Assembly (NCBI GenBank): GCA_014218235.1
Contig: CM024760.1
Coordinates: forward strand, 140,321,245 to 140,385,244
Direction: 5' to 3'
Origin: Colocasia esculenta
Lineage: Eukaryota; Streptophyta; Magnoliopsida; Alismatales; Araceae
DNA length: 64,000 nt
Shown here: piece by piece, positions 42,885-55,296 of the stretch
How the letters are laid out: each line of letters opens with the position of its first letter
Position numbering within the stretch: position 1 is the stretch's first letter
The notes under the pieces: model-generated
What the model saw: only the letters and a program-made list of their open reading frames with translations
What the model was told of the DNA's origin: nothing
The model's database searches: none
Made by a program: the position numbers and the translations under genes

Positions 42885-44415
42885 TTACTCAAACAAGTAA
42901 GGATACCCCTTAGCCATTTCCTCGGCTAGCTCCCAGGTATCCTCACCTCCCAGTCTATTTTCCCACCTGACTTTAAGTAACTCAATTTCTTTGTTTCTTA
43001 ACTTCCTTGTCTTATGGCCTGTAATTTGCACTGGATATTCTGGCATAGACATATATGGTCTCAAATCTCCACCTTGATAACTAATTATTTGAGCTGGATC
43101 TTCAATACACTTTCTTAACATGGAGACATGGAAAATATCATGAACATCAGCAAAATCAACTGGCAAATCAAGTCTATAGGCTGTCTCTCCAATTTTCTCT
43201 AACACTTGAAAGGGTCCCACATACCTCAGACTCAACTTTCCTCTCTTACCAAATCGCTCAATACCTTTAGTAGGAGAAACTCTTAAAAAGACAAAGTTTC
43301 CAACTTCAAATTAAAGTGGTCTCCTTCGATTATCAGCATAACTTTTTTGCCTGCTCTGAGCTATCTGCAACTTTTCTTTAATAAACTTTATCATTTCAGT
43401 GGTTTGTTGTATTAACTCAGGGCCTACCATTTGCCTTTCTCCCACCTCATGCCAATTCAATAGTGTTCTACATGGCCTTCCATATAAAGCTTCATACGGT
43501 GCCATCCCGAGACTGGTATGATAACTATTATTATAAGCAAATTCAACCATTCCAAGATGCTGCTCCCAACTACCACCCCAAACTAAACAACATGCTCGCA
43601 ACATATCTTCAATCGTCTGAATAGTCCTCTCTGTCTGACCATCCGTCTGGGGGTGGTAAGCTGAGCTATATCTCAGCTCGGTGCCAACTACTCTCTGCAA
43701 GCTCCTCCAAAAACCAGAAGTAAACCTGGGATCCCTGTCAGAAACAATAGACTTCGGGATACCATGCAGTGGAATAATTCTATCAACATAAACTTTTGCT
43801 AATCTGTCCACTGACCAGAACATACTTACTGCTACTAACCTGCATACCTTGGTTAGCCTATCAACAAATACCCATATTCCATTATGTCCTGCTGCTGACC
43901 TCGGCAAACCTGCTACAAAGTCCATAGCAATATCATCCCATTTCCATTGCGGAATGGGTAATGGTTGCAATAAACCTCTAGGCTTCTGATGCCCTGCCTT
44001 GATTTGTTGACAAACTGCACATCTTGAAACAAATTCTGCTATTTCCTTTTTCATATGAGGCCACCAAAAATGCTTCTTCATATCCTGGTACATCTTGGTA
44101 CTACCGGGGTGAATAGTGTACCGGGATTTATGGGCTTCTTCTAATACTCTCTGTTTTACTTCTTTTTTCTGCCGGTACAAATAACCTGCCTTTGAGCCTG
44201 ACCATACAGTTATCATCAATAGCAACTCCTTCCATTTTCACGATTTCAGCTAAATTTACATCCGCTCTTTGAGTCTCAACAATTTGCCAATACAGTGACG
44301 GCTCCACAGCACTACTAGCTAATATTGTCCGTCGTTGACTGCTTGGTGAACGCGCGGCATTGTTGACTGTGCATCTTCGTTGTCCAGAGTTCTTCGCACA
44401 CGTCAAAATGCACAC
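42885..44415 (-). pseudogene. Chromovirus integrase with C-terminal chromodomain
   Basis: The integrase zinc domain is visible as HPGSTKMYQDMKKHFWWP and CAVCQQIK, and the catalytic DDE residues in MDFVAGLP, IVSDRDPRF and GQTERTIQ. A C-terminal domain (GPFQVLEKIGETAYRLDLP) leads to a chromodomain ending EDTWELAEEMAKGYPYLF. Frame changes near 44180 and 43290 break the reading. The upstream part stops at 44346, where the Athila element entered. Confidence 0.9.
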
Positions 44416-47201
44416 TTCTTCTAAACTGTCTCACAAACATAAAATTACAAAGATGAACTAGCATAGTAGTGAGAACAGGTCATATCCACGGAGAGGCTGA
44501 AATAAGCTTGAATTAAACTACTTTGACTTGAAATCATTCTAGCAGACACTCTTTCACCAAAATAATATTGCATTAAGTTCAATTGTGTAAACAACACCAA
44601 TCAAATCCCTCACACTTGACATGTCAACCTTAATAGAATAACAAGCAGAATTGAAATGAAAGAGAATTGATATCAATGTACCCTCACAATTGAGGGATCA
44701 AACAAGTAGACAGAAATCTGAAATAGAAATTAAACTAAGATTGCACAACGATGTAACTCTAATTCTAAAATGATTTAAAATTTAAGGAAATGAGAAGGTG
44801 ACAGAGCAAGAAATCTCAAAAGAACATTATCAAACCAATGTAGCCATGTACCCCTATAGCTCAGGGGATGAACAGTCATAACTCTCCACAAACACTGGAT
44901 CACTACTCTCAAAAACAAATGCTGAACAAGAACATATGCTGAACCAGAAACCTCCTCAAAAAACAACAGAACCAAAAGAAAGAAAAACTCCCAACAATCG
45001 CACCAGCCAACCCCTTCACAGCAGAAGTAAAACCCTCCCCTGTCTGAACTCCGGATGAACACAAAAGAAGAAAGAAAAAAATGCTTTAAAATCCCAAAAT
45101 GCCGAACTCCGATTCCCTCATGCTTACGGAAAGAAAACTAAAAACAAGCAGACTCCCAACCCCTTACAGTAAAGAAAAACTCTAAAAAAAAAACTGAACC
45201 AAAAACCCACTGGAATTCTAAACTAGAACTTCCCTAAAAAAAAATACCGAACCTCTCAACGTTGCAGAACCTTCACAGCATAACCATCTCCCAATAGCAA
45301 GACTCCCGGATGTCGAACCTCCCAGAAATCTGAACTATCACAGACGCTCCTCACAGCAGCAAAACCTTCTCAAATGCTGGATCGCAAAACCCTATGGAAT
45401 CCTCCTCCTAGCAGCAAACAACAGCAGAAGAGAAGAATAGATGCCTTCGGTCCTCTCACTCGGCAGATCACACAGCAAAAGGATTCCAATGCCCACCTCT
45501 GCTCACAGCAAAAATTAAGATCCCAATAGTTGAATAGCTAAACTCCTCTCTCAGTAGATAGAACAACCGAAGAGAAGAAAAAATCCAACAAAAATATGCA
45601 GCAACCCCTCGAATATGATCTCTCTACCTAGCACAGAAGAAGGCAAATTCACAAGAACTGAAATAAATGCCATAAGATTGAGTTTTGGAAAACAAAAGAC
45701 TGGACAAATTCACCCTCAGAAAATTGCACAGAACAATTGAACTAGAAAATTGCACAGAACAATTGAACTAAGCAAATTGCACGGAAGAATGGAAGAACAG
45801 TTAGAGAACAAAGATCCTAAGAACGCCAACCCTTCTCCCTTACTGCTTACAAAAGAAAGAAAATTAAAACTCCAAAAACCCCTGCTCCAGCCCATACAAG
45901 CACAGAAGAAAACCCAATAATCCTGAACCAAAACCCTCACAACTCTCACAGCTCTGCGGAAAAGAAAAATTACAGAAGTAAAAATGGCAAGAAATTAAAC
46001 TCAAATCTGAACCAGCGAACCCCTCGGAGAAGAGGACTTGGGGTCCTTTTATAGGCTCCCGGGCCTTCTGGCGAGTTCCTCTGTAGCATCCTGCGCAGCC
46101 ACCAGCTTCGGCCACCTCAGCAGATCCGCACGCCATCGCCAGCTCAGCCGCCAGGTCGCCATCTGCCTGAGCCCCACAGCAGCGCACAAGCTTCCCGCTT
46201 CCACCTCATGGCCCTGACCACACCGGGGCTCAGCACCATCGCGCACAAACCCCAGCCTGATCCCAGGCCGCCGCGTCCTGATCTGGGCACCGGCCCTGGT
46301 TCTGCCACCCATGGGCGCTGGCCGCCAGCTTCCAGGTGCCGCTTCCACTGCCCAGCCACATCGCCAGCTCTCCATCTTCCGCGCACGGGAGCACCATCTG
46401 CACCAGCCATCGTCCTGGCCTGGCCGCCACCTTAGTAGCCAGACTGCATCACACACAGCCGGTGCTTGCTGTCGCTCTGCATAGCACCACACACCAGGGC
46501 AACCGGCCACACACCAGGGCGCCTCCATCTGCACAACCAGCACACCCAGCCCATCGCCATGGCAACCGCCGCCTTCACCTGCTCTGGCCACAGCACCACA
46601 CCCGGAAGCTCCCAGTAACTTCCTGTTGCTTCCCGAAGGCTCTTCTGCTTCCAGCTGGGCAATGAGAAAACAATTAGGTGAGATATATTAAAAACAATAT
46701 TTGTTTAATAGGATTAGGTGAGATATATAAAAACTATTAAAAAATTATTTATTTACAAATTCCTATTAAAAATATTTACAAAGATATTATTGTACCAGGA
46801 ATTTATCTACAGTGTTTATTTACAAATACCTAATTAGTCAATAAAAAAATGACTTATTTGAATGAAATCTAACATGTGTATTCTAAATATCAACTAATAT
46901 ACGAATCTAATTAATATTTACAAGAATTATTCATGAAAGTATAAAACCAAGATTTATTTATGTACAATGTATTTGCAAAAAGAGAAAACACTTTATTAGT
47001 CACACTATTCAAAAGACATTGACTTTATTGAATGAGAATCTAACTTTGTGTTCTACTCAAAATTATTTAACTAACATGCTCGAAAACCTATTAATGGATG
47101 AAAATGAGAATTAAAATCAAATTGTGCATTGTTTATGGACAAAGACGGTCTATAGTTAACTATATGTATGAAATTCAACCCGAAAAATTATGCAGTTATT
47201 A
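44347..47201 (-). mobile_element. Athila 3' LTR
   Basis: 2855 bp, aligned with 55088-59818 after removing the solo LTR. In element sense it should start TGATAACTAC; this copy has TAATAACTGC. It ends CGCGTTCA. It holds a GC-rich block (46070-46640) in U3 directly upstream of a TATA box at 46053-46044. Confidence 0.93.
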
Positions 47202-47212
47202 CTCCCCCTACT
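47202..47212 (-). other. Athila polypurine tract
   Basis: AGTAGGGGGAG on the minus strand directly upstream of the 3' LTR start; the plus-strand primer of reverse transcription. Confidence 0.75.
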
Positions 47213-48287
47213 TGAACATTGCTAGTCCTTTAGCAATAAAAAATTACTCCAAATGTAGGACTAGAAGATGTAATGTCTCATGATAAACAACCATCATGTA
47301 AAAGATTAATGTGGGTACATGTCTTTCCTAATTGTAAAGGTTTATGGCAAGAAATTAGTGCACAAGTGGTAGCTCACTTAAGAGTTCACATCAGCCCTTC
47401 TGGAGCTCCTCTGCCTCAACTAGTACTTGAGATTAGATTGATTCGAGGGAGAAGAAAAGAATTGTGGAATAAGATCCTTGTTCAGTTAGATTGGGTTGTT
47501 TCTCTCGGTTCTATTCTGCCCATCTTCCTTGAGGATTATTTCTCTGAGTTGAGGACTTTGCCCCTTTATTTGCACTTTGTGCACTCAGAATTTCTTTCTT
47601 TCTTTTTCATCCATAATGCTGCACAACCCATCACTTTTCAAGAGTAACGAGTCCAACTTTACTCAGATCCGGGGCATTTTTCATGGATATATTTTTCTTT
47701 TGCTTTTTGCTTTTCTTTTCTTTTCCTCTTAAAGGAAGGATGGACAGTCAGGTTCCTTGATCACACGCCTTCACTTCCTTCACAATTCACTTAAGGGGAG
47801 GGGACAAAACCAATCACCTCTCTCCTACTAGCCTTGACAAATTTGCTACATTCAGGTTCAGCTAGTCTAAGTGGCTGTGTAGTGTGTGTATGAAAACTTC
47901 TTGTCATAAATCCTTACATAAGGTAGACAAGAAGTACATGTAATCTTTTACTAGAGGCTACCTAACATGGATGTTTGCAAAGGAGTGTGACAACCACAAA
48001 ATTTTAATGGTTAAAGATCATACACCTAGTCTGGGATGCGCAAAGCCACGCATTTTTATTCAAAGATGAAACATTGTGAAATTTTTATTTGCATATGTAC
48101 AAGCTCAAGAAAAAGAAATGAAGCAATGTTCGGGATGAGGACTATGAATGCATGCTTATTCTACTTCTTCCCCCCTACTTATTCACAGGAAAAGAAAGTA
48201 AGACAGAGAATTACCTGATGAAGGAAGTCTGTACACTTGGGTTGCCTCCCAAGAAGCGCTAAGTTTATCGTCTTCAGCCATACGCAA
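47213..48287. other. Athila segment between integrase and 3' LTR
   Basis: No sense-strand frame of note, so no env-like ORF remains. Just after integrase lies GGTTGCCTCCCAAGAAGCGC (48240-48259), a sequence that recurs at this point in plant Athila/Tat elements. An antisense frame occupies 47273-47647. Confidence 0.6.
47273..47647 (+). other. Antisense open frame in the Athila 3' region
   Basis: 124 codons on the strand opposite to gag-pol, with hydrophobic and charged helical character (WVHVFPNCKGLWQEISAQV, then LWNKILVQLDWVVSLGSIL). No family recognised. Antisense ORFs have been described between pol and the 3' LTR in some Tat-lineage elements. It could equally be chance. Confidence 0.35.
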
Positions 48288-49547
48288 TTAGGCTTCATTT
48301 GGCTCAGCTAGCTTGGTAGAATCAATTTTTACAGAAGATGGGCTTTCAAAGAAATGTTTTAACCTCTGCCCATTAACAGTGAATGATTGTCCCGTTTTAG
48401 GGTCAAGAATGATGACAGCACCATTGTCGTAAGCTTTGACAACAGTGTAAGGACCATCCCATCGGGACTTCAATTTTCCTGGAAACAGACGAAGCCTAGA
48501 ATTAAACAACCAAACCTTATAATGTACTTGAAAAGTTTTTCTATGAATGTGTTTATCATGGAATGCTTTGGCCTTGGCTTTATAAATCTTAGAACTTTCA
48601 TAGGCTTCGTTTCTGAGCTCTTCTAGTTCATTCAGATGTAGGGTCCTTTGTTGACCAGCTTGGGCTAAATCAAGATTTACCTGTTTGATAGCCCAATAGG
48701 CTCTATGCTCAAGTTCTACCGGCAGATGACAAGATTTTCCAAAGACAAGCCGGTAAGGGGACATTCCAATGGGAGTTTTGAAAGCAGTTCGGTAGGCCCA
48801 CAATGCATCATCTAACCTTTCTGACCAGTCTTTCCTATCAGGCCTAACCGTCTTCTGAAGAATGTTCTTAATCTCCCTGTTTGATACTTCTACCTGGCCA
48901 CTGGTTTGCGGATGGTAAGGTGTTGCCAGCTTATGGGTAATCCCATACTTCCTTAGGAGGGTCCTAAACTGAGTGTTAATGAAATGAGGTCCTCCATCAC
49001 TAATGATTGCTTTGGGCCACCCAAATCTAGAAAAGATGTTTTTCTGAACAAATTTGATAACCACCTTATGATCATTGGTCTTTGTGGCAATGGCCTCTAT
49101 CCATTTGGACACATAATCAACAGCAACTAGAATGTACGTGTATCCAAAGGACGGTGGAAAAGGTCCCATAAAGTCTATTCCCCATACATCAAAAATGTCT
49201 ACAACCAAAATGGGGTTAAGAGGCATCATGTCCTTCTTAGAAATATTTCCCATTGTTTGACATCTAGGACATGCCTTACAAAATTGGTGGGCATCCTTAA
49301 ACAATGTGAGCCAGTAGAAACCAGAGTCTAAGACCTTAGCAGCGGTCTTCTTTCCTGAAAAATGCCCTCCACAAGCAAGAGAATGGCAAAACTTGAGGAC
49401 ACTTTGATGCTCACTCTCAGGGACACATCTTCTTATCACTTGGTCTGGTCCTATGAAAAATAGCTCCGGATCCTCCCAAATAAAATACTTGTCCCTAGCA
49501 AAGAATCTCTCTCTCATTTTTGGTCCAATTTCCAGGTACTCGTCCAA
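48288..49547 (-). pseudogene. Athila integrase
   Basis: Zinc-binding HHCC domain (HSLACGGHFSGKKTAAKVL, then CKACPRCQ), catalytic DDE residues in VWGIDFMGPFP, IISDGGPHF and GQVEVSNREIKN, and the Athila/Tat C-terminal part VWLFNSRLRLFPGKLKSRWD with GPYTVV. The domain is intact over 419 codons; only its link to RNase H is broken. No chromodomain. Confidence 0.94.
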
Positions 49548-50745
49548 TGACTTTGTAATTCACAATGTGTGCATACCATGGAGATGAAATATTGGAGACA
49601 GCTAAAATGTGCTCATCTAGGAAAGCATCTCTAATAGGCATGGAGTCCGGGGCAATTATTCTGGACAAATGGTCAGCTACCACATTCTTGGACCCTTTCT
49701 TATCATGAATTTCCAGATCAAACTCCTGTAATAAAAGGATCCATCTGATCAACCTAGGCTTGGCATCCTTTTTGGCAAGCAAATGCCTCAGGGCAACATG
49801 GTCAGTGAAAACAATGATTTTGGCTCCTAAAAGGTAAGATCTGAACTTCTCTAAGGCAAAGACAATAACTAGGAGCTCTTTCTCAGTGGTTGTGTATCGA
49901 ATCTGAGTGTCATTTAATGTTCTGCTTGCATAATAAATCACTATAGATCCTTTATCAGTTTTCTGGCCCAAAATAGCACCTACAGCAAAGTCTGAAGCAT
50001 CACACATTATCTCAAATGGTAATGACCTGTCTGGAGATTGTAGAATTGGAGCTTTGGTCAAAATATCTTTTAAGTCCTCAAAAGATTTATGACAAGCTTC
50101 GTCAAAAATGAAAGGAGTGTCTTTCAACAAAGAAGTCAATGGCCTTGCAATTTTGGAAAAGTCTTTGATGAACCTCCTATAGAATCCAGCATGACCAAGG
50201 AAGGATCGAATTTGTTTGACAGAGTTGGGAGGAGGCAATTCGGAAATGAGATTTACCTTGGCTTTATCTACCTCTATCCCTCTCTCTGAGACAATATGCC
50301 CTAAGACAATCCCCTCCTTAACCATGAAGTGGCTCTTTTCCCAACTTAAGATAAGATTGGCATTAATGCATCTTTTGAGCACTTCGGTCAAATGGTCGAG
50401 GCACGAATCAAAGTCATTTCCAAACACAGAGAAATCATCCATAAAGACTTCTAAGTAGTCCCCAACCATGTCTGAGAAAATAGACAGCATGCAACGTTGA
50501 AAAGTTGCAGGGGCATTGCATAGCCCGAAGGGCATGCGTCTAAAGGCAAAGGTTCCAAATGGACATGTGAAAGTGGTCTTTTCTTGGTCCTCAGGGTGAA
50601 TAGCCACTTGGTTATACCCTGAATATCCATCAAGGAAACAAAAGAATTTTTGACCTGCAAGTTTCTCTAAGATTTGGTCAATGAAAGGCAAGGGGAAATG
50701 GTCTTTCTTGATCATCGCATTCAATTTGCGATAGTCAATGCACAC
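49495..50745 (-). pseudogene. Athila reverse transcriptase and RNase H
   Basis: Continues from the preceding frame: CIDYRKLNAMIKKDHFPLPF, FCFLDGYSGYNQVAIHP, FAFRRMPFGLCNAPATFQ and VFMDDFSVFG with the catalytic MDD. RNase H pieces are FEIMCDASDFAVGAILGQ, TTTEKELLVIVFALEKFRSY and FTDHVALRHLLAKKDAK. ADHLSRI marks its end. A frameshift near 49510 separates it from integrase. Confidence 0.93.
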
Positions 50746-52343
50746 TCTCCATCCTGTAGCCAGCCTAGTGGGAATGAGCTCCCCTTTTCAGTTTGAATTA
50801 CAGTTAGTCCTGATTTTTTAGGCACAACTTGAGTTGGACTAACCCACTGGCTATCAGAGATGGGATAAATGAATTCTGCATCCAGCCATTTAACAATCTC
50901 TTTCTTAACAACTTCTTTCATGTTGGGGTTAAGTCTTCTTTGCATTTCTATTGAACTTTTGGCATTCTCTTCTAAGTATATGCGATGTGTGCACACTGAA
51001 GGACTTATCTCTCTCAAATCATCAATTGTCCAACCTATAGCTTTCTTATGACTCTTCAAAATTTCAATCAATTTCTTCTCCTGCTCTTCCTCAAGATCAC
51101 TAGCAATTATGACGGGCCAAGTCTCGTTCTCTCCAAGAAAGATGTACTTTAAATTAGCAGGGAGTGATTTTAGCTCAACCTTAGAAGGACACTCAGATGG
51201 AATTGATGGATCACTATCCTGAAATAAAGAGTTAAATTGTCCTTCCTCTCCCTCAAACCCTAGAGCACAGGGTTGGTCTACCATTTCTTCCACGCAAGAT
51301 TCTTCCAAGGTATCTACCACTAGACAACTTTCTCCTAGGTCATGGTGCCTAGATGCCCTAAAAATGTTGATACTAACCCGCCTATCTCCAAATGATATAT
51401 CCATCATCCCGGTAGCACAGTCAATATTGGCTCTAGCTGTGGCCAAAAAAGGTCTACCAAGGATAATGGTGGACTGAGTCAAATCTTGAGGAGTGTTTAT
51501 GTCCAAAATGATGAAATCGGCCGGGAAGTAACAATCGTTAATTCTCACAATAACATCTTCAACTAAGCCTTTAGGAGTGGTGACAGAACGATCGGCTAGT
51601 TGAAGGACAACAGAAGTGGGTTTCAACTCTCCTAGCTTGAGTTTCTCAAAAATGGCAGAAGGTAGGAGATTGACACTGGCTCCCAAATCTAAAAAGCCGC
51701 TCTCAAAAGTGACTCCGCCGATGGTGCAAGGAATTAGTGGAGTGCCTAGATCTTTGAGCTTTTTAGGGAGTTGGTTTAAGACAATGGTACTCACAATTTC
51801 TGGAAGAATTATTGTTTCAGTTTTGTTTCTTACTTCCCGTTTTGGAGTACACATTTCTTTTAGAAATTTGGCATAAGCAGGCACATGTTTGATGGCATCA
51901 AGCAGAGGAATGTTGATGTGAACTTGTTTAAATAGCTCCAAGAATTCTTCATTACCAGTGGATTTGTTTTTGGATTTTGGTTTTAAAGCTTCAGGAAAAG
52001 GAACTCTTGGGATGTAACAGCTTGGGTCTTCACTCATCTTGGTTTTGTCTAGAGGTTCTTCAATTATTTTCTCTTTTCCCTTGGATTTTTCTTTTGCAAC
52101 ATTTTCTTCAATCTCTTCCTCAATTTCAATTTCATTTTCATTTTCTTTATCCTCATTTGACATGTGTGGGTGAGGATTTGTTCTGATTTTTCCACTTCTT
52201 AAGATAGACACAGTTTTTGCATTTTCTACTTGAGGGCCCTTAGCTTGGGCAGGAGGATGATCCTGTTGTATAGGTTGATTTTGATTTTGTGGAGCAGGAA
52301 TGTTCTGGACAAAAGCTTGTTGTGGGTTTTGGTGGAGGGGCAT
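50721..52343 (-). pseudogene. Athila protease and start of reverse transcriptase
   Basis: Begins with an acidic Glu/Lys-rich stretch, then the aspartic protease active site FLDLGASVNLLP (about 51690-51655) and flap region IILGRPFLATARANID. The connection region EEEQEKKLIEILKSHKKAIG leads to the reverse transcriptase finger with CTHRIYLEENAKSS and VVPKKSGLTV. A frameshift near 50760 ends the frame in the middle of reverse transcriptase. Confidence 0.92.
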
Positions 52344-52755
52344 TTGGTCTAGCAGGTGGTGGTCTGTACCCCTGGGCCTGATGGTATTGCTGGTTCTGAT
52401 AGAATCCGGGAGGGTTATTCCTTGGGTTTGCTACAGCTCGACTGGGCAGCTGACCGGACTCCCTCCTTTGACATACATCAGCAATTTGGGACTCTATCCT
52501 TGCCAAATTTTGTTGAAAATTTTGATTTTGAGTTTGTTGTTCTTGCACAGTTTGGCATAGAGTCGCCATCATGTTTTGGAGTTGGTTCATTTTATCATCC
52601 CAATTAGGTTGAGGAGGTGGTGGTTGATATGAAGGTTGTTGGAAATTTGTATGAGCAAATTGATTGGAATTTTGACTTCCTTGGAATTGTGGAGGTTTTG
52701 AGTTAGAATATTGGCCAAATCCCGAATTCTGATTGGGATATGATTGACCGTACAT
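52240..52755 (-). pseudogene. Athila gag-pol linker, Gln/Asn/Pro-rich
   Basis: Low-complexity segment rich in Gln, Asn and Pro (MYGQSYPNQNSGFGQ onward) with a conserved DKMNQLQNMMATLCQTVQEQ helix. Frame lost near 52300 before the protease frame begins. Between the zinc knuckle and protease of Athila elements this segment is normally continuous. Confidence 0.8.
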
Positions 52756-53921
52756 GGATTGCTTGAAGGTAGGTTGGGAAACTTGTTCAGATTGATTTTT
52801 CCATGAAAAGTTTGGATGATTTCTCCAACTAGGGTTGTATGTGTTAGAATATGATCATAGGAGGGTTTGTAGAAGTCTTGAGCAGCTTGGACTTGTTCCT
52901 GAATGAAAGGGGGTAATTGGGCAGTAGTGGGACAAGCACTGGTTGGATGAGCTGGGCTAGCACACATAGCACAAGTTTCAGGTGTTTGAGAAAATTTAGG
53001 TGTGGCTTGCCCAGTCAAAGATAGCAATTGATCGAATTTTTGTTCCAACTTCTGCTCCAATCTCTGATCAAGTTTAGCTATCAGATCTTCTACCCTAGAA
53101 TCTGATTCTCCTCTCCCTTTTACTTCATACATCCCTGCCTTCTTCACAGGTCCTAACGCTCTCTCATAAGAGTAGAGTGAGGCATGATTGATAGAATTTT
53201 TACTCAATGTTTCAAAAAGATTATATGCCTCATCCTCGCTCTTAGTTATGAATGCTCCTCCACACGAAGCATCAACCATTTGCCTATTTGATTTAGTCAG
53301 TCCTTCATAAAAGGCTTGAACAATTTGCCACCTCGACAGACCATGATGGGGGCATTTTCTAAGCAGCTCCTTCAATCTCTCCCATGATTCGTGCATTAAT
53401 TCTCCCGGGTGTTGGGAGAATCCAGTTATTGCTCTCCTCATTGTTTTTGTTCGGCCAATCGGGTAAAATTTCTTTAAAAATTCCTGCTACATTTCTGGCC
53501 ATGTTGTGATAGTTCTCCCTATGGTTCCCAACCAATGTTTAGCCTTGTCTTTTAAGGAGAATGGAAATAGGGTCAACCTTAAGGTATTTTCAGTGAAGTT
53601 TTGGATCCTTACAGTGGAACAGATCTCTAGGAACTCATCTATATGCCTATAAGGATCTTCATTGGGATTGCCATAAAAGGATGGCAACATCTGAATGGTT
53701 CCAGGTTTGATCTCAAAATGATTTTCCGGAATTTCCGACCTAATGCAAGTGGCAGGTTGATAGTTAGAAGGAATGAAGTACTCCTTCATCTGTCTGGGTG
53801 CAACCTCCTCCATATTCCTAGCAATTTGGTTTTGATCTTGGTTGGCCATCCTATGGAAAAATCTTTCAATCTCGTCTATAGGTTGGGCCAAATCTATGTT
53901 CAAGGATCGTCTACCGAGCAT
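52587..53921 (-). pseudogene. Athila gag, broken
   Basis: The first frame (53921-53487) has the gag core pieces FYGNPNEDPYRHIDEFLEIC and LFPFSLKDKAKHWLGT. A stop at 53487 separates it from the second frame (53441 onward) with GELMHESWERLKELLRKCPH, FYEGLTKSNRQMVDA, a coiled-coil-like Lys/Leu/Glu stretch and a zinc knuckle C-x2-C-x4-H-x4-C (CAMCASPAHPTSAC, about 52985). The frame is lost again near 52850. Confidence 0.9.
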
Positions 53922-55068
53922 GCACAGATGAAAAAGCCTTCTATTTATGATTTTTGAATTTTTTTTAGATTTTTATTGATTTTTGATGAATTTTTAAACA
54001 AACACAAACAAACAAACACTTTCAAAACAAATTGACCTAGACACTAAGTGTTCCTTGGACTTATGTTATTTTTCTCAAAATCAGATTTATGCTTGCTAAA
54101 GTCCAATCCTAACTCTTCTTCTACCGGCCAGGTAAGAGGTGGAGTAGAGGGAGGCCCCCCTTACTTTCGCAAGGACCCAATTAAGTAACCTCTAACTCAC
54201 TTAAGCGTAAGCTTTTTAACCTCTAATCCTAGACACCAGACTTAAAGAGAAGTCTTAGAATTAAGAAAGAACAAATCTAATTATGAACCCTAAGGCCACG
54301 TCTACTGGTTTTTATTGAAAGTTTAGGCAAATGTAAGAATGTGAAAATTTTTGTGATTTTTTGGGCAAAGGAAAGGGTGATGAAATCCCTCACCTTATCT
54401 TTTTATTCTAATGGGTGAAGCCCTTAAGCAGTCCCATTTTCAAATGTGAAATGCAACAAACAAGTTTGAACAATGGATTTTCTAATGCTAAGTCTAATGC
54501 ATGAAACAAGAGTTAGAAACCTTACCTTTCCCCCGCACTCTTCAATGCAAGAAAAGATATGACAATTAAGATGATGAATGTCCTAAAACATGAGATTCTA
54601 ATCTTGAGAAATGAAATTTTTATTTACAAACAAACGGCTAACATGAAAGAGCGTTTTGGAAATTTTTTTTAGATTTTAGATTTTTTTAATTTTTATTTGG
54701 TTTTTGAATTAAATGAAATGAAGCTAAGAAAATATAAAGTGGTACTATATAAACTAAATCCAAACAATTCAAACCACCAAAAGGCCAATTATTACATGCC
54801 AACGGGAAATAAATCTCTGTACATGCACAGAGAGTACATCAAAACCTCACTACAAATTTCTCTCACACTCCCCTATCTAAAAGACTGAATTAAAAACAAA
54901 TGGGAAAAGAAATCAGCAACCTCCTCCAATGGGCTTCAAATGCCAAGCCCAATCTCCAAGTTCCTCCTTATGTGCAAATCTGAAATAAAAGCCCAACAAC
55001 AAGTCAATGTAAAACCAATAGAAATGAAATCAAATCAAAATAAATCTAAATCAAACTCTAATGCCCCC

Positions 55069-55085
55069 CCCGGCAACGGCGCCAA
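55069..55085 (-). other. Athila primer-binding site
   Basis: Immediately after the LTR the minus strand reads TCTTGGCGCCGTTGCCGGGG. TGGCGCCGTTGCCGGGG is the usual primer-site region of Athila/Tat elements. Confidence 0.85.
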
Positions 55086-55296
55086 GATGAACGCGCGACA
55101 TTGTTGACTGTGCATCTTCGTTGTCCAGAGTTCTTCGCACACGTCAAAATGTGCACTTCCTCTAAACTGTCTCACAAACATAAAATTACAAAGATGAACT
55201 AGCATAGTAGTGAGAACATGTCATATCCACGGAGAGGCTGAAATAAGCTTGAATTAAACTACTTTGACTTGAAATCATTCTAGCAGACACTCTTTC

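Noticed and set aside
42372..42929. Frames of 119-124 codons on both strands near the chromovirus LTR
   Set aside because: They lie in or across the LTR boundary, have no family similarity and overlap each other on opposite strands.
44840..44870. tRNA-like A box (TAGCTCAGGGGATGA), repeated at 57448
   Set aside because: No B box or cloverleaf follows at the right distance; it is part of the Athila LTR.
46049..46665. Long overlapping frames in the LTR GC-rich block (also 58645-59307)
   Set aside because: They are open on both strands because of GC richness, lie in U3 of an LTR, and match no family.
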